From a virus, in IMG/VR virus record IMGVR_UViG_3300024518_005105, positions 1 to 23,159 of that record: 23,159 nt of DNA. One strand, 5' to 3'. Under the pieces are notes generated by a model. That model made no database searches. It saw only the letters and a list, made by a program, of their open reading frames with translations, and was not told where the DNA came from. A program made the position numbers and the translations under genes. Below, piece by piece: positions 1-7,600 of this stretch; the stretch's first letter is position 1, and each line of letters opens with the position of its first letter.

Positions 1-60
1 ATTGCCCGAGTGTGGATATGTAGCATTATTAGTACTACAATAAATAGGCAATGAGGGAGA
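1..60. promoter_or_regulatory. AT-rich segment at the window edge, possible promoter or operator
   Basis: This stretch is far richer in A and T than the rest of the window and lies just past the probable late-operon terminator. It contains a short inverted repeat, TGTAG at 19-23 and CTACA at 35-39. It also has a plus-strand TACAAT (36-41) spaced 17 bases from TGGATA (13-18), a 4-of-6 match to a sigma70 -35 box. On the minus strand there are AT-rich boxes but no good pair. No gene is visible on either strand before the window ends. It could be a promoter for a gene beyond the left edge, or simply the start of a different region. The call rests on composition and weak motifs only. Confidence 0.2.
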
Positions 61-67
61 CGATCTC

Positions 68-108
68 AAACGAAACGACCCCGGCGATAGCGGTAACTAC
101 CTCCGGGG
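68..108 (-). terminator. Probable Rho-independent terminator of the late operon
   Basis: Read on the minus strand, bases 108 to 79 form a hairpin with six C/G pairs at the base (CCCCGG with CCGGGG), one A-G mismatch, and five further pairs including one G-T, around a six-base loop TTACCG. It is followed at 78-68 by a T-rich stretch (TCGTTTCGTTT). The tail is interrupted by C and G, so it is not a perfect U-tract. The position, about 140 bases past the last gene of a long one-way operon and just before an AT-rich segment, fits a terminator. The plus-strand side lacks a T-run, so the orientation is minus. Confidence 0.55.
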
Positions 109-120
109 CCTACTTCAACC

Positions 121-138
121 GCACAGCCGAAGCCGTGC
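121..138 (-). other. UUCG-tetraloop RNA hairpin after the last gene
   Basis: On the minus strand this 18-base segment folds as a 7-pair stem, GCACGGC with GCTGTGC (one G-T pair), capped by TTCG closed by C-G, the classic very stable UUCG tetraloop. A smaller hairpin (GGAAG with TTTCC) sits just upstream at 141-154, and the candidate terminator hairpin follows at 79-108. Together they form a row of three hairpins within about 75 bases of non-coding sequence. It may stabilise the 3' end of the late transcript or help termination. A tRNA was considered, but there is no T-arm consensus and no matching acceptor stem. The remaining part of the gap, 155-246, shows no gene. Confidence 0.45.
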
Positions 139-246
139 CAGGAAAGCAGCTTCCGAATCGGCCTCATGAGCTTTCAGTGTAGCAAAGGGATTTCAGAACG
201 TACCACTACCCCTGCCCGGTCAACAGGCCCCGCACCAGGGGATGGG

Positions 247-519
247 TCAGCTCCCGAAAGCCCCGAGCCAACGGAATAGGGCCCCGACAATCAAAGCAAT
301 TAAGGTCGCCGCTCCCGCCGCTTTGGCCTGGAGCACGGCCTGGCCTGTCTTGAGATCGGCCACAAGCTGGTAGAGCTCCTTGCGGGCTGCCTTGGCCTCC
401 TGCTGGTCCAAGAGCAGGGTCCTGCGGAACTCGGCCGCGGTCGTGGCTCTCTCGGCCCAGGTCGCCTCCATTCGGGTGACGCGGTCGCGCAGCTTAGCGA
501 GCTCTTCGGTCTCGCTCAT
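247..519 (-). CDS. Small protein with coiled coil and C-terminal membrane segment, holin-like
   Basis: The 90-residue product starts with a charged heptad-rich helix (about residues 3-60, Leu/Ala/Glu/Arg-rich) and ends with one hydrophobic segment, about residues 67-88 (core ATLIALIVGALF), followed by a short tail. A soluble helix plus a C-terminal anchor is common among small phage lysis-associated proteins such as XhlA-type holin partners, but no family motif is certain. It is the last gene of the operon. Its ATG overlaps the previous stop as ATGA, indicating translational coupling. Together with the membrane protein at 730-1005 it could form a lysis cassette. The holin role is inferred from topology and position only. 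Confidence 0.6.
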   Translation of the reverse strand: MSETEELAKLRDRVTRMEATWAERATTAAEFRRTLLLDQQEAKAARKELYQLVADLKTGQAVLQAKAAGAATLIALIVGALFRWLGAFGS

Positions 520-752
520 ACCACGTCCCCGTCGCTCACCTCGTCGTCGCCACCCCGAAGCCAGGGCAGGGCCTCAACAGAGAGCCTGGAGTCCGTGTCG
601 TGGGTCGAGGGACGGTGTCGTGGGTCCTTCCTGGCCAGTTCCAGGCGAGCCCTGGCGGTGTCTATGTCTATGCCGCAGTCGATCGCCTCGAGCTCTAATG
701 TCAGCTCCTCGGCCCGCTCGAGCACGTCCTCAATTCGGGCCACGACCGCCAC
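516..752 (-). CDS. Hypothetical helical protein in the small-gene cluster
   Basis: This is a 78-residue soluble protein of unknown function. It has an amphipathic, Glu/Leu/Ala-rich helix (about residues 6-45) and an acidic C-terminus (DDEVSDGDVV). The frame is open further upstream to a GTG at 845, which would overlap the preceding gene by 116 bases. I prefer the GTG at 752 because a GGGAG sits 7 bases upstream and the overlap falls to 23 bases. It is joined to the next gene by an ATGA overlap. There is no membrane segment or signal peptide. Its place between two single-span membrane proteins hints at a role with them, which is inference. Confidence 0.5.
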   Translation of the reverse strand: MAVVARIEDVLERAEELTLELEAIDCGIDIDTARARLELARKDPRHRPSTHDTDSRLSVEALPWLRGGDDEVSDGDVV

Positions 753-1005
753 CGCGCCGCTCCCATTCTCGTCCGCGGACGAGTTCGTCCTCAGTACCCG
801 AGGCCCGCCGTCCCTTCTCAAGTAAGTCACAAGCCCTTTCCACACGCTTTGCCACCTCCAAGAGTCGGGGAGTCACCATCCATAGACGAGCGTTGATCTC
901 GCGCCACTGTCGCCACTCCGCGAGGCGCACAAAGGCAAAGAGCCCCACGGCCAAAACCAACAGGAGTGCCGCGCCCCCCAGTAGAATCGCAGCCGAGTCC
1001 GACAC
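730..1005 (-). CDS. Small single-pass membrane protein, possible lysis (holin or spanin-like) component
   Basis: The 91-residue product has an N-terminal hydrophobic segment at about residues 4-26 (core ILLGGAALLLVLAVGLFAF). A charged helical region follows (RLAEWRQWREINARL and on to about residue 75), then a Gly/Arg-rich tail. An N-terminal anchor followed by a helical soluble part resembles inner-membrane spanins and related small phage proteins, but the fold cannot be proved by eye. The GTG at 1005 is chosen over the TTG at 1053 because GGGAGAGG lies about 9 bases upstream and it leaves a 16-base gap rather than an overlap with the upstream gene. The distal part overlaps the next gene. Confidence 0.6.
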   Translation of the reverse strand: MSDSAAILLGGAALLLVLAVGLFAFVRLAEWRQWREINARLWMVTPRLLEVAKRVERACDLLEKGRRASGTEDELVRGREWERRGGGRGPN

Positions 1006-1021
1006 TGAACACCGCCTCTCC

Positions 1022-1231
1022 CTACGTCGAGTTCTCGGCCCGGCCCCAGTCAACAGGTGGTTCCAACCCCTCCTGGGACGACTCGCCCAGTTTTTCCTTC
1101 TGAGCCAACTCCAAGGCCTGGTTATGGGCGTTCAACGCCCCGATCAGACCAATCCAGATCTTCACCTCGGGCCTCTTCTGGAGATAGTCGATTAGGTCCT
1201 GGACGGTATCGTCAGGGATAGAGATGTCCAC
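1022..1231 (-). CDS. Hypothetical small protein
   Basis: This is a 69-residue protein I do not recognise. It begins with a short acidic stretch (DISIPDDTVQDLIDYLQ), has a mildly hydrophobic middle (IWIGLIGALNAHNQAL, about residues 25-40) and ends in a polar, acidic tail. The hydrophobic patch is too short and too broken to call a membrane span. An ATG start at 1231 has AAGGA about 12 bases upstream. It lies 21 bases after the zinc-ribbon gene and 16 before the membrane-protein gene, so it belongs to the same transcript. Confidence 0.55.
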   Translation of the reverse strand: MDISIPDDTVQDLIDYLQKRPEVKIWIGLIGALNAHNQALELAQKEKLGESSQEGLEPPVDWGRAENST

Positions 1232-1252
1232 GGTTTGTTCCTTTCCACGCGA

Positions 1253-1576
1253 TCACTTGATTCCCAGCATTCTGTCGACCGGGTCAACCGGCTTGGTTAT
1301 GGGCGGGGGCCTGTGCTGGCCCAGGTCAACCTGGACCGATGTTGATTCATAAAGAGTTTGATTTTTTCCGTCGCACCCCTCAAGCGCTGTCCCGCCCCAG
1401 GCCTCCTTGGCCGTGTCAATCGGAGCCCTGTCGCCGGCCATGAAGAAGGTCGGGCTCGAGGGCCGGTACCGGGCCAAGCCCCCGCACCGGGTACAGGACC
1501 GCTCCTGGGGATACTCGGACCGGTACAGTTCCTCGGTCTCGTGGCCTTGGAGACACTTGTACAGGCGTAGGGGCAT
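1253..1576 (-). CDS. Zinc-ribbon protein resembling the FmdB regulatory family
   Basis: The 107-residue product opens with MPLRLYKCLQGHETEEL and continues to RSCTRCGG, followed by a Pro/Ser segment. This matches the layout of FmdB-type N-terminal zinc ribbons (M-P-x-Y-x-C-x2-C-G-H ... C-x2-C-G-G). The second Cys of the first pair is absent: the visible ligands are Cys8, His12, Cys28 and Cys31, so His12 may replace it. The C-terminal 60 residues are polar and unassigned. The ATG at 1576 overlaps the stop of the 1298-residue gene as TGATG. The longer reading to 1666 would lie inside that gene and is rejected. The role in the phage is unknown; small zinc ribbons of this kind recur in phage structural regions. 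Confidence 0.65.
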   Translation of the reverse strand: MPLRLYKCLQGHETEELYRSEYPQERSCTRCGGLARYRPSSPTFFMAGDRAPIDTAKEAWGGTALEGCDGKNQTLYESTSVQVDLGQHRPPPITKPVDPVDRMLGIK

Positions 1577-4500
1577 CAGGGAGTCTCCAAAGGAATCAGG
1601 GATTGTGCCCAGCGATCGTTGAAATCCTTGCCTTCGACCATTTCCTTCATCAGGGCTGGTAGCCAAGAAGCGGCCATTGTCGTGGCCATCTGGTCGATCT
1701 GGAGGATCTCGAGCTCTCTCTTCTGGGCCTCGTCTTCGTTCTTCGGCTCTACGGCTAGCCAGAATTCTCTCTCTTCGCGCATGTCGCTGATCTGTTTCGT
1801 CATGGTATTGAGCTCGCTGAGAAGGAGAAACTCCGGCTTTGCGGAAACAGTATCAAGGTAAACATCCAGATTTTCGGGGTCGTTGCGGATCACCTTAGAC
1901 GCATCTCTTGCGCGCTCGCGTAGGTCGTAGAGATCCGTTACCGGCTGGGTGTCGAATCCATACGGACTAGAGACGAAAGACCGAATCAATCCCCCCAAGA
2001 CGGGGACATCCTTCAGTCCACGACCTGGATCTTCGCTCCGGACCGACTCTCCGAGAAGGCCGATGTCTGCCGCCTGAGACGCCTCTTTTCCTGCCGTGCC
2101 AAGATACCCGTCGATCATGTGCTGTACCAGAATAGGGGAGGGCACAAAGTCGCGCTCCCCGAAGGCTCCAACTGCAAAGCCCGAGACTCTCTTCGCCACC
2201 TCTGACGTGGCCGGTTTGACCTGATACTCCTTCAGCATCCCCTTCAGACGAGTCGGCATGACGTTCCGATCATAGAAAAGCTGCTGATCGAAGACCGCCT
2301 CCGCTAAGGGCTTGAAGACTTGCGGTGTAACCCCCAGCGCCAGCGTCTTCCCTTGGTCCAGGACCGGGGACGCGAAGAGCCCGGGAAACGTCTGATCCAG
2401 GAACCCGTTCTCTAGTTGGTCGAGGGCCTTGGCTCCCTCCAGGGGATTCTCGTTATCCTTCGCCTCGACAAACCGGAGCGCCGTTTCCGGCAGGAGACCA
2501 AAGAGAACGTTGAGTAAGCCTATGGGGCGCGGCACCTTGACGAAAGACCCGTCATCTCTCTTGTAGATGAAGTAGAAGACGTTCTTCTGCCACTCAGAAG
2601 CGTTCTGATACTCGGGGTCGTTGCGATTCTTGAGATATAGGCCGAGAGACGGGACTGTTACCGATGCGAATCCCTTGATCCATGCCGTCCGCGCCCTCTT
2701 CGGGTCGGTCAGCGCCTTGATGACCTGCTCCGTGTCCTTCACGGAAGCATTGAAAAACGGGACGTTGTCGTTGACAGTCCTCGTGACCGTCCCCGCACGG
2801 TGGAACGGTAAAGCAACTTGGCCCGCCTCTTTGGCTGATCTCAGAACGCCCTTCCCTGCGTCTCGAGCCTTCACAAACTCGGGGAACCGCGTAGACACCT
2901 CTCCCATATCGTTGAGCACCTGGAATGGGTAGAGAGGGTTGTGAGCCCAGCGATCGAGCTGCCGACGCATGGGACGTTTCGCTCCTTCGTTCAACGCTCT
3001 CTCCAGGGAGACTCGATCTCGGATGAGCTTTTGGTCCAGGCCCGTCAGCGTGGCTCCGAACACTCCAGACCGGCGAAACTCGTCGGCGTAACCCTGGACG
3101 ACCTGCTTCCGCGCTGCGCCACTCCCCGCTACCCCGCCCGCCAAATCGAAGGCCACATCCATCGTGGAGACGAACGGAACAAAATTATTCTGCGAGATCA
3201 CGAAGGCATTCTGGGGATCACGGATTAGCTGCCTGACTCCAAAACTTCCCGTCGAAAGGGCTCCGGCTCTCAGGGTCCTGGTGAAGCTCGCCGACAGACG
3301 AAGAGCCGCATTCATCTGCTGAGGCGTCATCGACGCAGTTGCCTTCATTAAATCTTCCGGTACGTCCCATATCTCCCGAACCATCTCTCCGGGCCTCTTC
3401 GGGTCTGGTCGGTTGACCGCCATCCCGCCTTCAGTATCCAGGTCTCCGCGGCGAAACATCTCCACGGCTTCGTTACCTGGGTTCTCCGAGCTTAGCTTCT
3501 TCAGCTCTTCTGAGGGGAGCTTGGGGAGCTCCTTAGTGGTCGTACCCCTCCGCTTCATAAGCGGGAAGTCGTCGGGTGATGCCTCGAAGGCGTCAACCAA
3601 TGAGGACTTTACTAGTTGCTTCCTGACCTGGATATTGATCTGGGTCTGGTTCGCAAAGGCCTGAGTCACCGGGCTTCCGATCGGGTTGTCCGGGTCCAGG
3701 CCGCCGTTTCTGAGCGCCTTGACCAAAGACTGATTTACAGACCTACCGCTGGCCGTGGCCTCGAGCTCGTGGGCAAGATGGGCGAACGGCACGTAGTCTG
3801 GGCCGCGGGCCAACATCCTGTCGCCCGCATTCTTGGATATAAGACCGCCCTTCACCATCTGGACGACCTGGCCGTGGGTCACGTCTCGGACATCCTCGGC
3901 CGCTCGGTCCATCCGGTTGAGTCCATTCGCGTCCAAGGAGTCCGCATACTTTGCGGCGAGATCGATTTCGTACTTCTCGGCCCTGGCCACGACGCTCTCG
4001 TCAATCTTGAAGTTGTAGGCGAGAGCTTTCTTATCCCCGGCCTCTCTCGCGGCCCTATGAAGCCCGGCGTTGGCCAGCAAGCGCCTGTAGGCCATATGGT
4101 AGTCGAGATCCTCCCGGAACTCGGCAGTCGTACGCTGAGGATTGCTGAAAATCCCGTGAGCGGTCTTCACGCGTTGCATGGCAATCGTGCCGTCTGGCTG
4201 CTTCTTGGGGATCAAGGTGTGAACGAACCCCTCTTCGACGTTTGACCACATCTCCGAGGGCTTCGTAATACCGTTGTCGACGGTTCTCGCAGCAAGGGTG
4301 AACTGAGAATTCGTGAGTTCGATCGACTCCGCAAGTTCTGGCATCCCAAGCTGTCTCATCTTGCGCCCGACTCTTTCGGTCGGTTCTGTACGATCGATCA
4401 CATCGTCGATGGCTCGCTTGTACTGTTTGTCCACCCACTCCTTGAAGTCTTCCCCTGTCGTGTCCCGAAACTCGAGCTCCCCTCCGACCTCGAGACCTCC

Positions 4501-5472
4501 CGTCTTGGCTGCTGCTCGCTTGGCTGCGGCCTTCGACAAAACTCGGCCTGCAACATTCCCGGCAATGCTGAGCGTGGCTCCTAGTCCAGCAAAGAGCCCT
4601 ACTGCTCCTGGTCGCCGTTCTTTGCCAAGTGCCTGGGCCTCTCCAAACCCAATTACGGAGGCCTCTAGGGCGCCGGCCAGACCGGAAGCCGCAGTACTCC
4701 GGGCACGGTCAATCAACCGAGGCACAGCCCTGAGAGACTCGCGCCCTGCAGACGCCCCGAACAGTTTGCCAAAAAAGGCTCCGATCTTTGCGGAAGGCAT
4801 AAGAGGGATAATCGAGGCGGCGACCAGCATCGCATTCGAGGAAATCTTCTTGCCCGTAGACCTGACTTCCTCTCCAGTATCCGGATCTATCGTTGTCTCG
4901 AATTCGTGCTTGATTGCTAAGTAGTTCTCCTGCATCCTCTTCCGGGTGCCTTTTGGAGCTATCCCCATGGCCTCAATCCAACCAATGACTGGGCCACCTA
5001 TCGCCTCAGCGCCCACGGCACGGTTGAACTCCTTTAGACCAATATCCTCTCTTCTGATTCGTACGGTCCTCACTTCCCCGGACGAGTTCGGTAGACCGAG
5101 AGGGTCTCGTAAAATATCCATGTACTCGAAGTCTTGGTCTGCCTGAGCAGCCGGACGATCGGAAGCACGATCTTTTTCATTCACCTGGTTAGCCGCATTG
5201 TCTAGATTGAAGAACGCAGCCTGGACAGGGTCAACACCTTGTTCTCGCAAGTGGCTGGAGTCAGGAACGGGCGGAAGATCAGGAGGTTGGGCCGCAGACC
5301 GGATAGAAGCACGGTTTTCCTCTGTCCTCTGCCGTTTCAGCACAGCCTCGTCAAGGCGCGAGAAGATGTCGTCTGCCGGGCCCTCGGCCTGGCCTTGGAG
5401 ATCCTTCTCGAGTCGGCTAAAGATCGACTCAATTGGATCTGGGACCCCGCCTCTACGGAGAGGGTCCGTCAT
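1576..5472 (-). CDS. Large LPD38-type polyvalent / ejection-type virion protein
   Basis: The product has 1298 residues. About residues 715-1000 match the character of large polyvalent protein-associated domain 38: a TGSFGVRQLIRDPQNAFVIS block (741-760), NNFVPFV (762-768), then NDNVPFFNASVKDTEQ (901-916) and NRNDPEYQNASEWQKNVF (949-966). This domain is known from giant virion-borne proteins of podoviruses thought to enter the cell with the DNA. The N-terminus carries a short repeated motif (SIFSRLEKDL, DIFSRLDEAV, AAFFNLDNAA at about 16-25, 35-44, 85-94) in a disordered, charged region. Two hydrophobic stretches lie near residues 213-240 and 289-312. No lysozyme or transglycosylase motif is seen. 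It is coupled by TAATG to the upstream coiled-coil gene. Function is inferred from domain resemblance and context. Confidence 0.8.
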   Translation of the reverse strand: MTDPLRRGGVPDPIESIFSRLEKDLQGQAEGPADDIFSRLDEAVLKRQRTEENRASIRSAAQPPDLPPVPDSSHLREQGVDPVQAAFFNLDNAANQVNEKDRASDRPAAQADQDFEYMDILRDPLGLPNSSGEVRTVRIRREDIGLKEFNRAVGAEAIGGPVIGWIEAMGIAPKGTRKRMQENYLAIKHEFETTIDPDTGEEVRSTGKKISSNAMLVAASIIPLMPSAKIGAFFGKLFGASAGRESLRAVPRLIDRARSTAASGLAGALEASVIGFGEAQALGKERRPGAVGLFAGLGATLSIAGNVAGRVLSKAAAKRAAAKTGGLEVGGELEFRDTTGEDFKEWVDKQYKRAIDDVIDRTEPTERVGRKMRQLGMPELAESIELTNSQFTLAARTVDNGITKPSEMWSNVEEGFVHTLIPKKQPDGTIAMQRVKTAHGIFSNPQRTTAEFREDLDYHMAYRRLLANAGLHRAAREAGDKKALAYNFKIDESVVARAEKYEIDLAAKYADSLDANGLNRMDRAAEDVRDVTHGQVVQMVKGGLISKNAGDRMLARGPDYVPFAHLAHELEATASGRSVNQSLVKALRNGGLDPDNPIGSPVTQAFANQTQINIQVRKQLVKSSLVDAFEASPDDFPLMKRRGTTTKELPKLPSEELKKLSSENPGNEAVEMFRRGDLDTEGGMAVNRPDPKRPGEMVREIWDVPEDLMKATASMTPQQMNAALRLSASFTRTLRAGALSTGSFGVRQLIRDPQNAFVISQNNFVPFVSTMDVAFDLAGGVAGSGAARKQVVQGYADEFRRSGVFGATLTGLDQKLIRDRVSLERALNEGAKRPMRRQLDRWAHNPLYPFQVLNDMGEVSTRFPEFVKARDAGKGVLRSAKEAGQVALPFHRAGTVTRTVNDNVPFFNASVKDTEQVIKALTDPKRARTAWIKGFASVTVPSLGLYLKNRNDPEYQNASEWQKNVFYFIYKRDDGSFVKVPRPIGLLNVLFGLLPETALRFVEAKDNENPLEGAKALDQLENGFLDQTFPGLFASPVLDQGKTLALGVTPQVFKPLAEAVFDQQLFYDRNVMPTRLKGMLKEYQVKPATSEVAKRVSGFAVGAFGERDFVPSPILVQHMIDGYLGTAGKEASQAADIGLLGESVRSEDPGRGLKDVPVLGGLIRSFVSSPYGFDTQPVTDLYDLRERARDASKVIRNDPENLDVYLDTVSAKPEFLLLSELNTMTKQISDMREEREFWLAVEPKNEDEAQKRELEILQIDQMATTMAASWLPALMKEMVEGKDFNDRWAQSLIPLETP

Positions 5473-6500
5473 TACTCGAGCGCCAGATTGAAGGAGGGTG
5501 AACCGTCAGGACCAAACCCCGTCAGAACAGTAAGACGTGCTTTGAGACTTTCTTTCTGGTCCAAGGTGAGCGTGGGCCTCCTGGCAAGATTATCGAAAAT
5601 AACCTTCGCAACAGAGGGGTCTTCCTGGATCTGGTCGGCAAGTTCTTTCGCGGCCGATTCCAACTCGGGAGGGAGGGTATTGGCGCTGCCGTCGCGCACG
5701 GTCGCCCTCGCGCCTCCTAGGTTACGATAGAACTGTCGATCCTCTTGGAGCTCATCTCGTCGCTTCTCGAGCCCCCCCAAGAAGGCCTCGCCCTCCGGGG
5801 AAGACTGGAGGATCTTCCTCTTCCTCTCTCCTTCTAAGGAACCACGCTCGGGGAGCTGCCGTTCGATCTCTCGGAGCTCTCCTTCCACCGACGTTAGCTG
5901 TTGAGCCGGGGTTAAGGAACGGTCGTTTCTTGCCCGCTCTTGTCTTCTGGCAATCGCAACTCTCTCGCGCTCTAGACCAAGGCGCTCTACCTCTCTTTGT
6001 TTAGCACCAGATGCCTGCTCTAGCGCCGTATTCTCAAGAGACCTTGCCCTCTCGAATTCGCTCTCCTGGGCATCCCTTCGAAGACTGTCCCTAAGCCGCT
6101 TCTTCTCTGGGCCAGGACGTAGGGAGTTCAATCGATCCAGCTCCTCCCTAGATCCACCAGACCCCAGGAACAGACCTTCAAACTCCTTGTTCGATTCCTG
6201 CCTCTCGACGCGACGAGCGCGCTTCTGCGCTCTATTTTCTCGTTCGATCTGATCTGTCTCGGCCCGGCCCTCTCTCTTGACCCTGGCCGCCTCCTGGCGG
6301 TCGTCTCTGGCAATCTGAGCCGCTAATACTCTTTCCTGCGAGGCAAAGCGCTCTTTAGACCGGACACCCTCCACCTGGAGTTGTGCCGCTAGACGGCGCT
6401 CGTCCTCGTCCCTTCTGAGCTGCTCGGCCAGCTCCAATTCCTGGACCCGGACAGCCCCGCCTGTAGCCCCGGCGAGGATCGAGGCCAGGTTCAAGCCCAT
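5472..6500 (-). CDS. Coiled-coil probable internal virion protein
   Basis: The 342-residue product begins with a small Gly/Ala-rich hydrophobic stretch (LASILAGATGGAV, residues 5-17). It then runs as one long, highly charged helix rich in Arg, Glu and Gln to about residue 260 (for example QIERENRAQKRARRVERQ), and ends in a more ordinary segment with helical and beta-like parts. No enzyme motif is visible. Long charged helices behind a small apolar start, in a group placed between tail fibre and a giant LPD38 protein, resemble podovirus internal core proteins that are ejected with DNA. Start and stop overlap both neighbours by one base (TAATG), so it is tightly coupled. Assignment is by context. 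Confidence 0.6.
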   Translation of the reverse strand: MGLNLASILAGATGGAVRVQELELAEQLRRDEDERRLAAQLQVEGVRSKERFASQERVLAAQIARDDRQEAARVKREGRAETDQIERENRAQKRARRVERQESNKEFEGLFLGSGGSREELDRLNSLRPGPEKKRLRDSLRRDAQESEFERARSLENTALEQASGAKQREVERLGLERERVAIARRQERARNDRSLTPAQQLTSVEGELREIERQLPERGSLEGERKRKILQSSPEGEAFLGGLEKRRDELQEDRQFYRNLGGARATVRDGSANTLPPELESAAKELADQIQEDPSVAKVIFDNLARRPTLTLDQKESLKARLTVLTGFGPDGSPSFNLALE

Positions 6501-7597
6501 TACCCGAGCCCCAGGGCCGGTGTGTCGGGGCCTATTCTGCCGCGGAGGTCGTCTCGCATCGCCTGGAGCACCTCTGGAGGTAGGCCTAGGGGATTTCCCG
6601 CCGAGGCTCCTGGACCAAAGCCAGGCTGGCTGTTCAAGAAGAAGCTCTGGATGAACTCCTGGAGCGATCGGTCAAACTCGAACTGTTCTCTCGAGAGATC
6701 CTGGCCCTGCTGGCCGAGGTCAATGTTTCCGAGGCCCAGGAGCCTGGCAATCTCGTTCCGCTCGTCACCCTGACGGATATCCGCGTCTCCCAGGAGCCGC
6801 TGTAGGTCGAGCTGCCCCGTTCCCAGCCTGTCTCGCAGGTTAAGGTCATCCCGGCGAAGGCCCACGTCCTCGAGGCCCAGGAGCCGTCTTAGGGCCAGTT
6901 CCTCCTGGCCTAGTTCCAGTTGCCCTGACCCGAGCCGGTCTCGCAAGGCCAAGTCATCTCGGCGTAGGCCAATCTCTTCTAGGCCGAGGAGCTTCTGGAG
7001 GGCCAGCTGGTTATCGGAGATTGTGAGCTGGGCCTGGGTTGCCGCTCGAGCTGCTCCAGCTTGGCGTCTCGATATGAGATCACGCAACTGCTGGTCGTTA
7101 ATGCCCAAGGCCCGCGCCACGGCCTGCTGGGACTCGGTAAGCTCGAGGCCCCGCTGTACTCCGAAGCCCTGTATCCCTTGGGCTGTTTTCTGAAGGCCAA
7201 GCTGCTCGTTTGCCGTCTCGAGATCGTTAAGGCCTCGGATGCTCGCGTTAGCAAACGTGCGCTCGAGGTTCTCCACGTCCCTGACCTGTTGACCTGAGCC
7301 GAAAAGTCCGCGGGCACCAAAGTCCTCCGTCCTGCGAATCGCAGCGTCCCGAAACCCGGTTTTGGCATCCTGGCGAATCAGGTTCCTGGAAGCATCGATA
7401 TTCGAGAAGCCCTCGCCCTGGAGGAGCTTGAGAATCGCCGCCTTGACCGCGTCCGAAACCTCCGGGTCGCCCTGGGCTACCTCGGGGACCGGAACGCCCT
7501 GGAAACCACCTTTCGGTTTAGGCTGGACCGGGGGCGGAACCTGGGCCTGGAGGGCTGGGCCGAAGGGATCTACAGGCTCTCTTGCGGGAAGTACCAT
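6500..7597 (-). CDS. Repeat-containing probable internal virion protein
   Basis: The 365-residue product has a Pro-rich start (PPPVQPKPKG, 21-30) and a helical middle rich in Gln and Leu (50-195). Two tandem 36-residue repeats follow (198-233 and 234-269) sharing the pattern LLGLExxGLRRDDLxLRDRL, then a decayed third unit with LLGLGNIDLGQQGQDL (286-301). The C-terminus is Gly/Pro-rich. Such Leu/Gln/Arg repeats suggest an extended helical rod or solenoid. It sits 3 bases after the 208-residue gene and is coupled to the next gene by TAATG. I know no enzymatic family for it, and a role in the ejected core is inference from its neighbours. Confidence 0.6.
   Translation of the reverse strand: MVLPAREPVDPFGPALQAQVPPPVQPKPKGGFQGVPVPEVAQGDPEVSDAVKAAILKLLQGEGFSNIDASRNLIRQDAKTGFRDAAIRRTEDFGARGLFGSGQQVRDVENLERTFANASIRGLNDLETANEQLGLQKTAQGIQGFGVQRGLELTESQQAVARALGINDQQLRDLISRRQAGAARAATQAQLTISDNQLALQKLLGLEEIGLRRDDLALRDRLGSGQLELGQEELALRRLLGLEDVGLRRDDLNLRDRLGTGQLDLQRLLGDADIRQGDERNEIARLLGLGNIDLGQQGQDLSREQFEFDRSLQEFIQSFFLNSQPGFGPGASAGNPLGLPPEVLQAMRDDLRGRIGPDTPALGLG
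6791..7006 (-). repeat. Two tandem 108-base coding repeats
   Basis: Two in-frame 108-base units (7006-6899 and 6898-6791, read on the minus strand) encode 36-residue repeats sharing LLGLE, GLRRDDL, LRDRLG and GQL at the same spacing. The DNA copies differ at many third-codon positions, so the duplication is old and held by protein selection rather than recent. A third, weaker copy follows downstream with an 11-residue insert. Confidence 0.75.
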
Positions 7598-7600
7598 CGA

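Noticed and set aside
66-167. Minus-strand 33-codon open frame in the left non-coding region
   Set aside because: It is short, lacks a good ribosome binding site, has no recognisable product, and runs straight through both strong hairpins, including the candidate terminator stem.
109-180. Possible tRNA in the left non-coding region
   Set aside because: There are several hairpins, but no GTTCRA T-loop, no paired 7-base acceptor ends and no sensible anticodon arm.
380-1195. Plus-strand 271-codon Ser/Arg/Pro-rich open frame over the small-gene cluster
   Set aside because: Composition is typical of antisense reading in GC-rich DNA. The minus strand has coupled small genes with membrane segments and ribosome binding sites.
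3616-4245. Plus-strand 209-codon open frame inside the LPD38 gene
   Set aside because: It is an antisense shadow of a well-supported gene in GC-rich sequence; no domain or ribosome binding site supports it.
1576-5472. Tape-measure protein as an explanation for the 1298-residue gene
   Set aside because: It lacks the long heptad/transmembrane layout of tape measures, the window has no long-tail genes, and the middle matches LPD38-type blocks.
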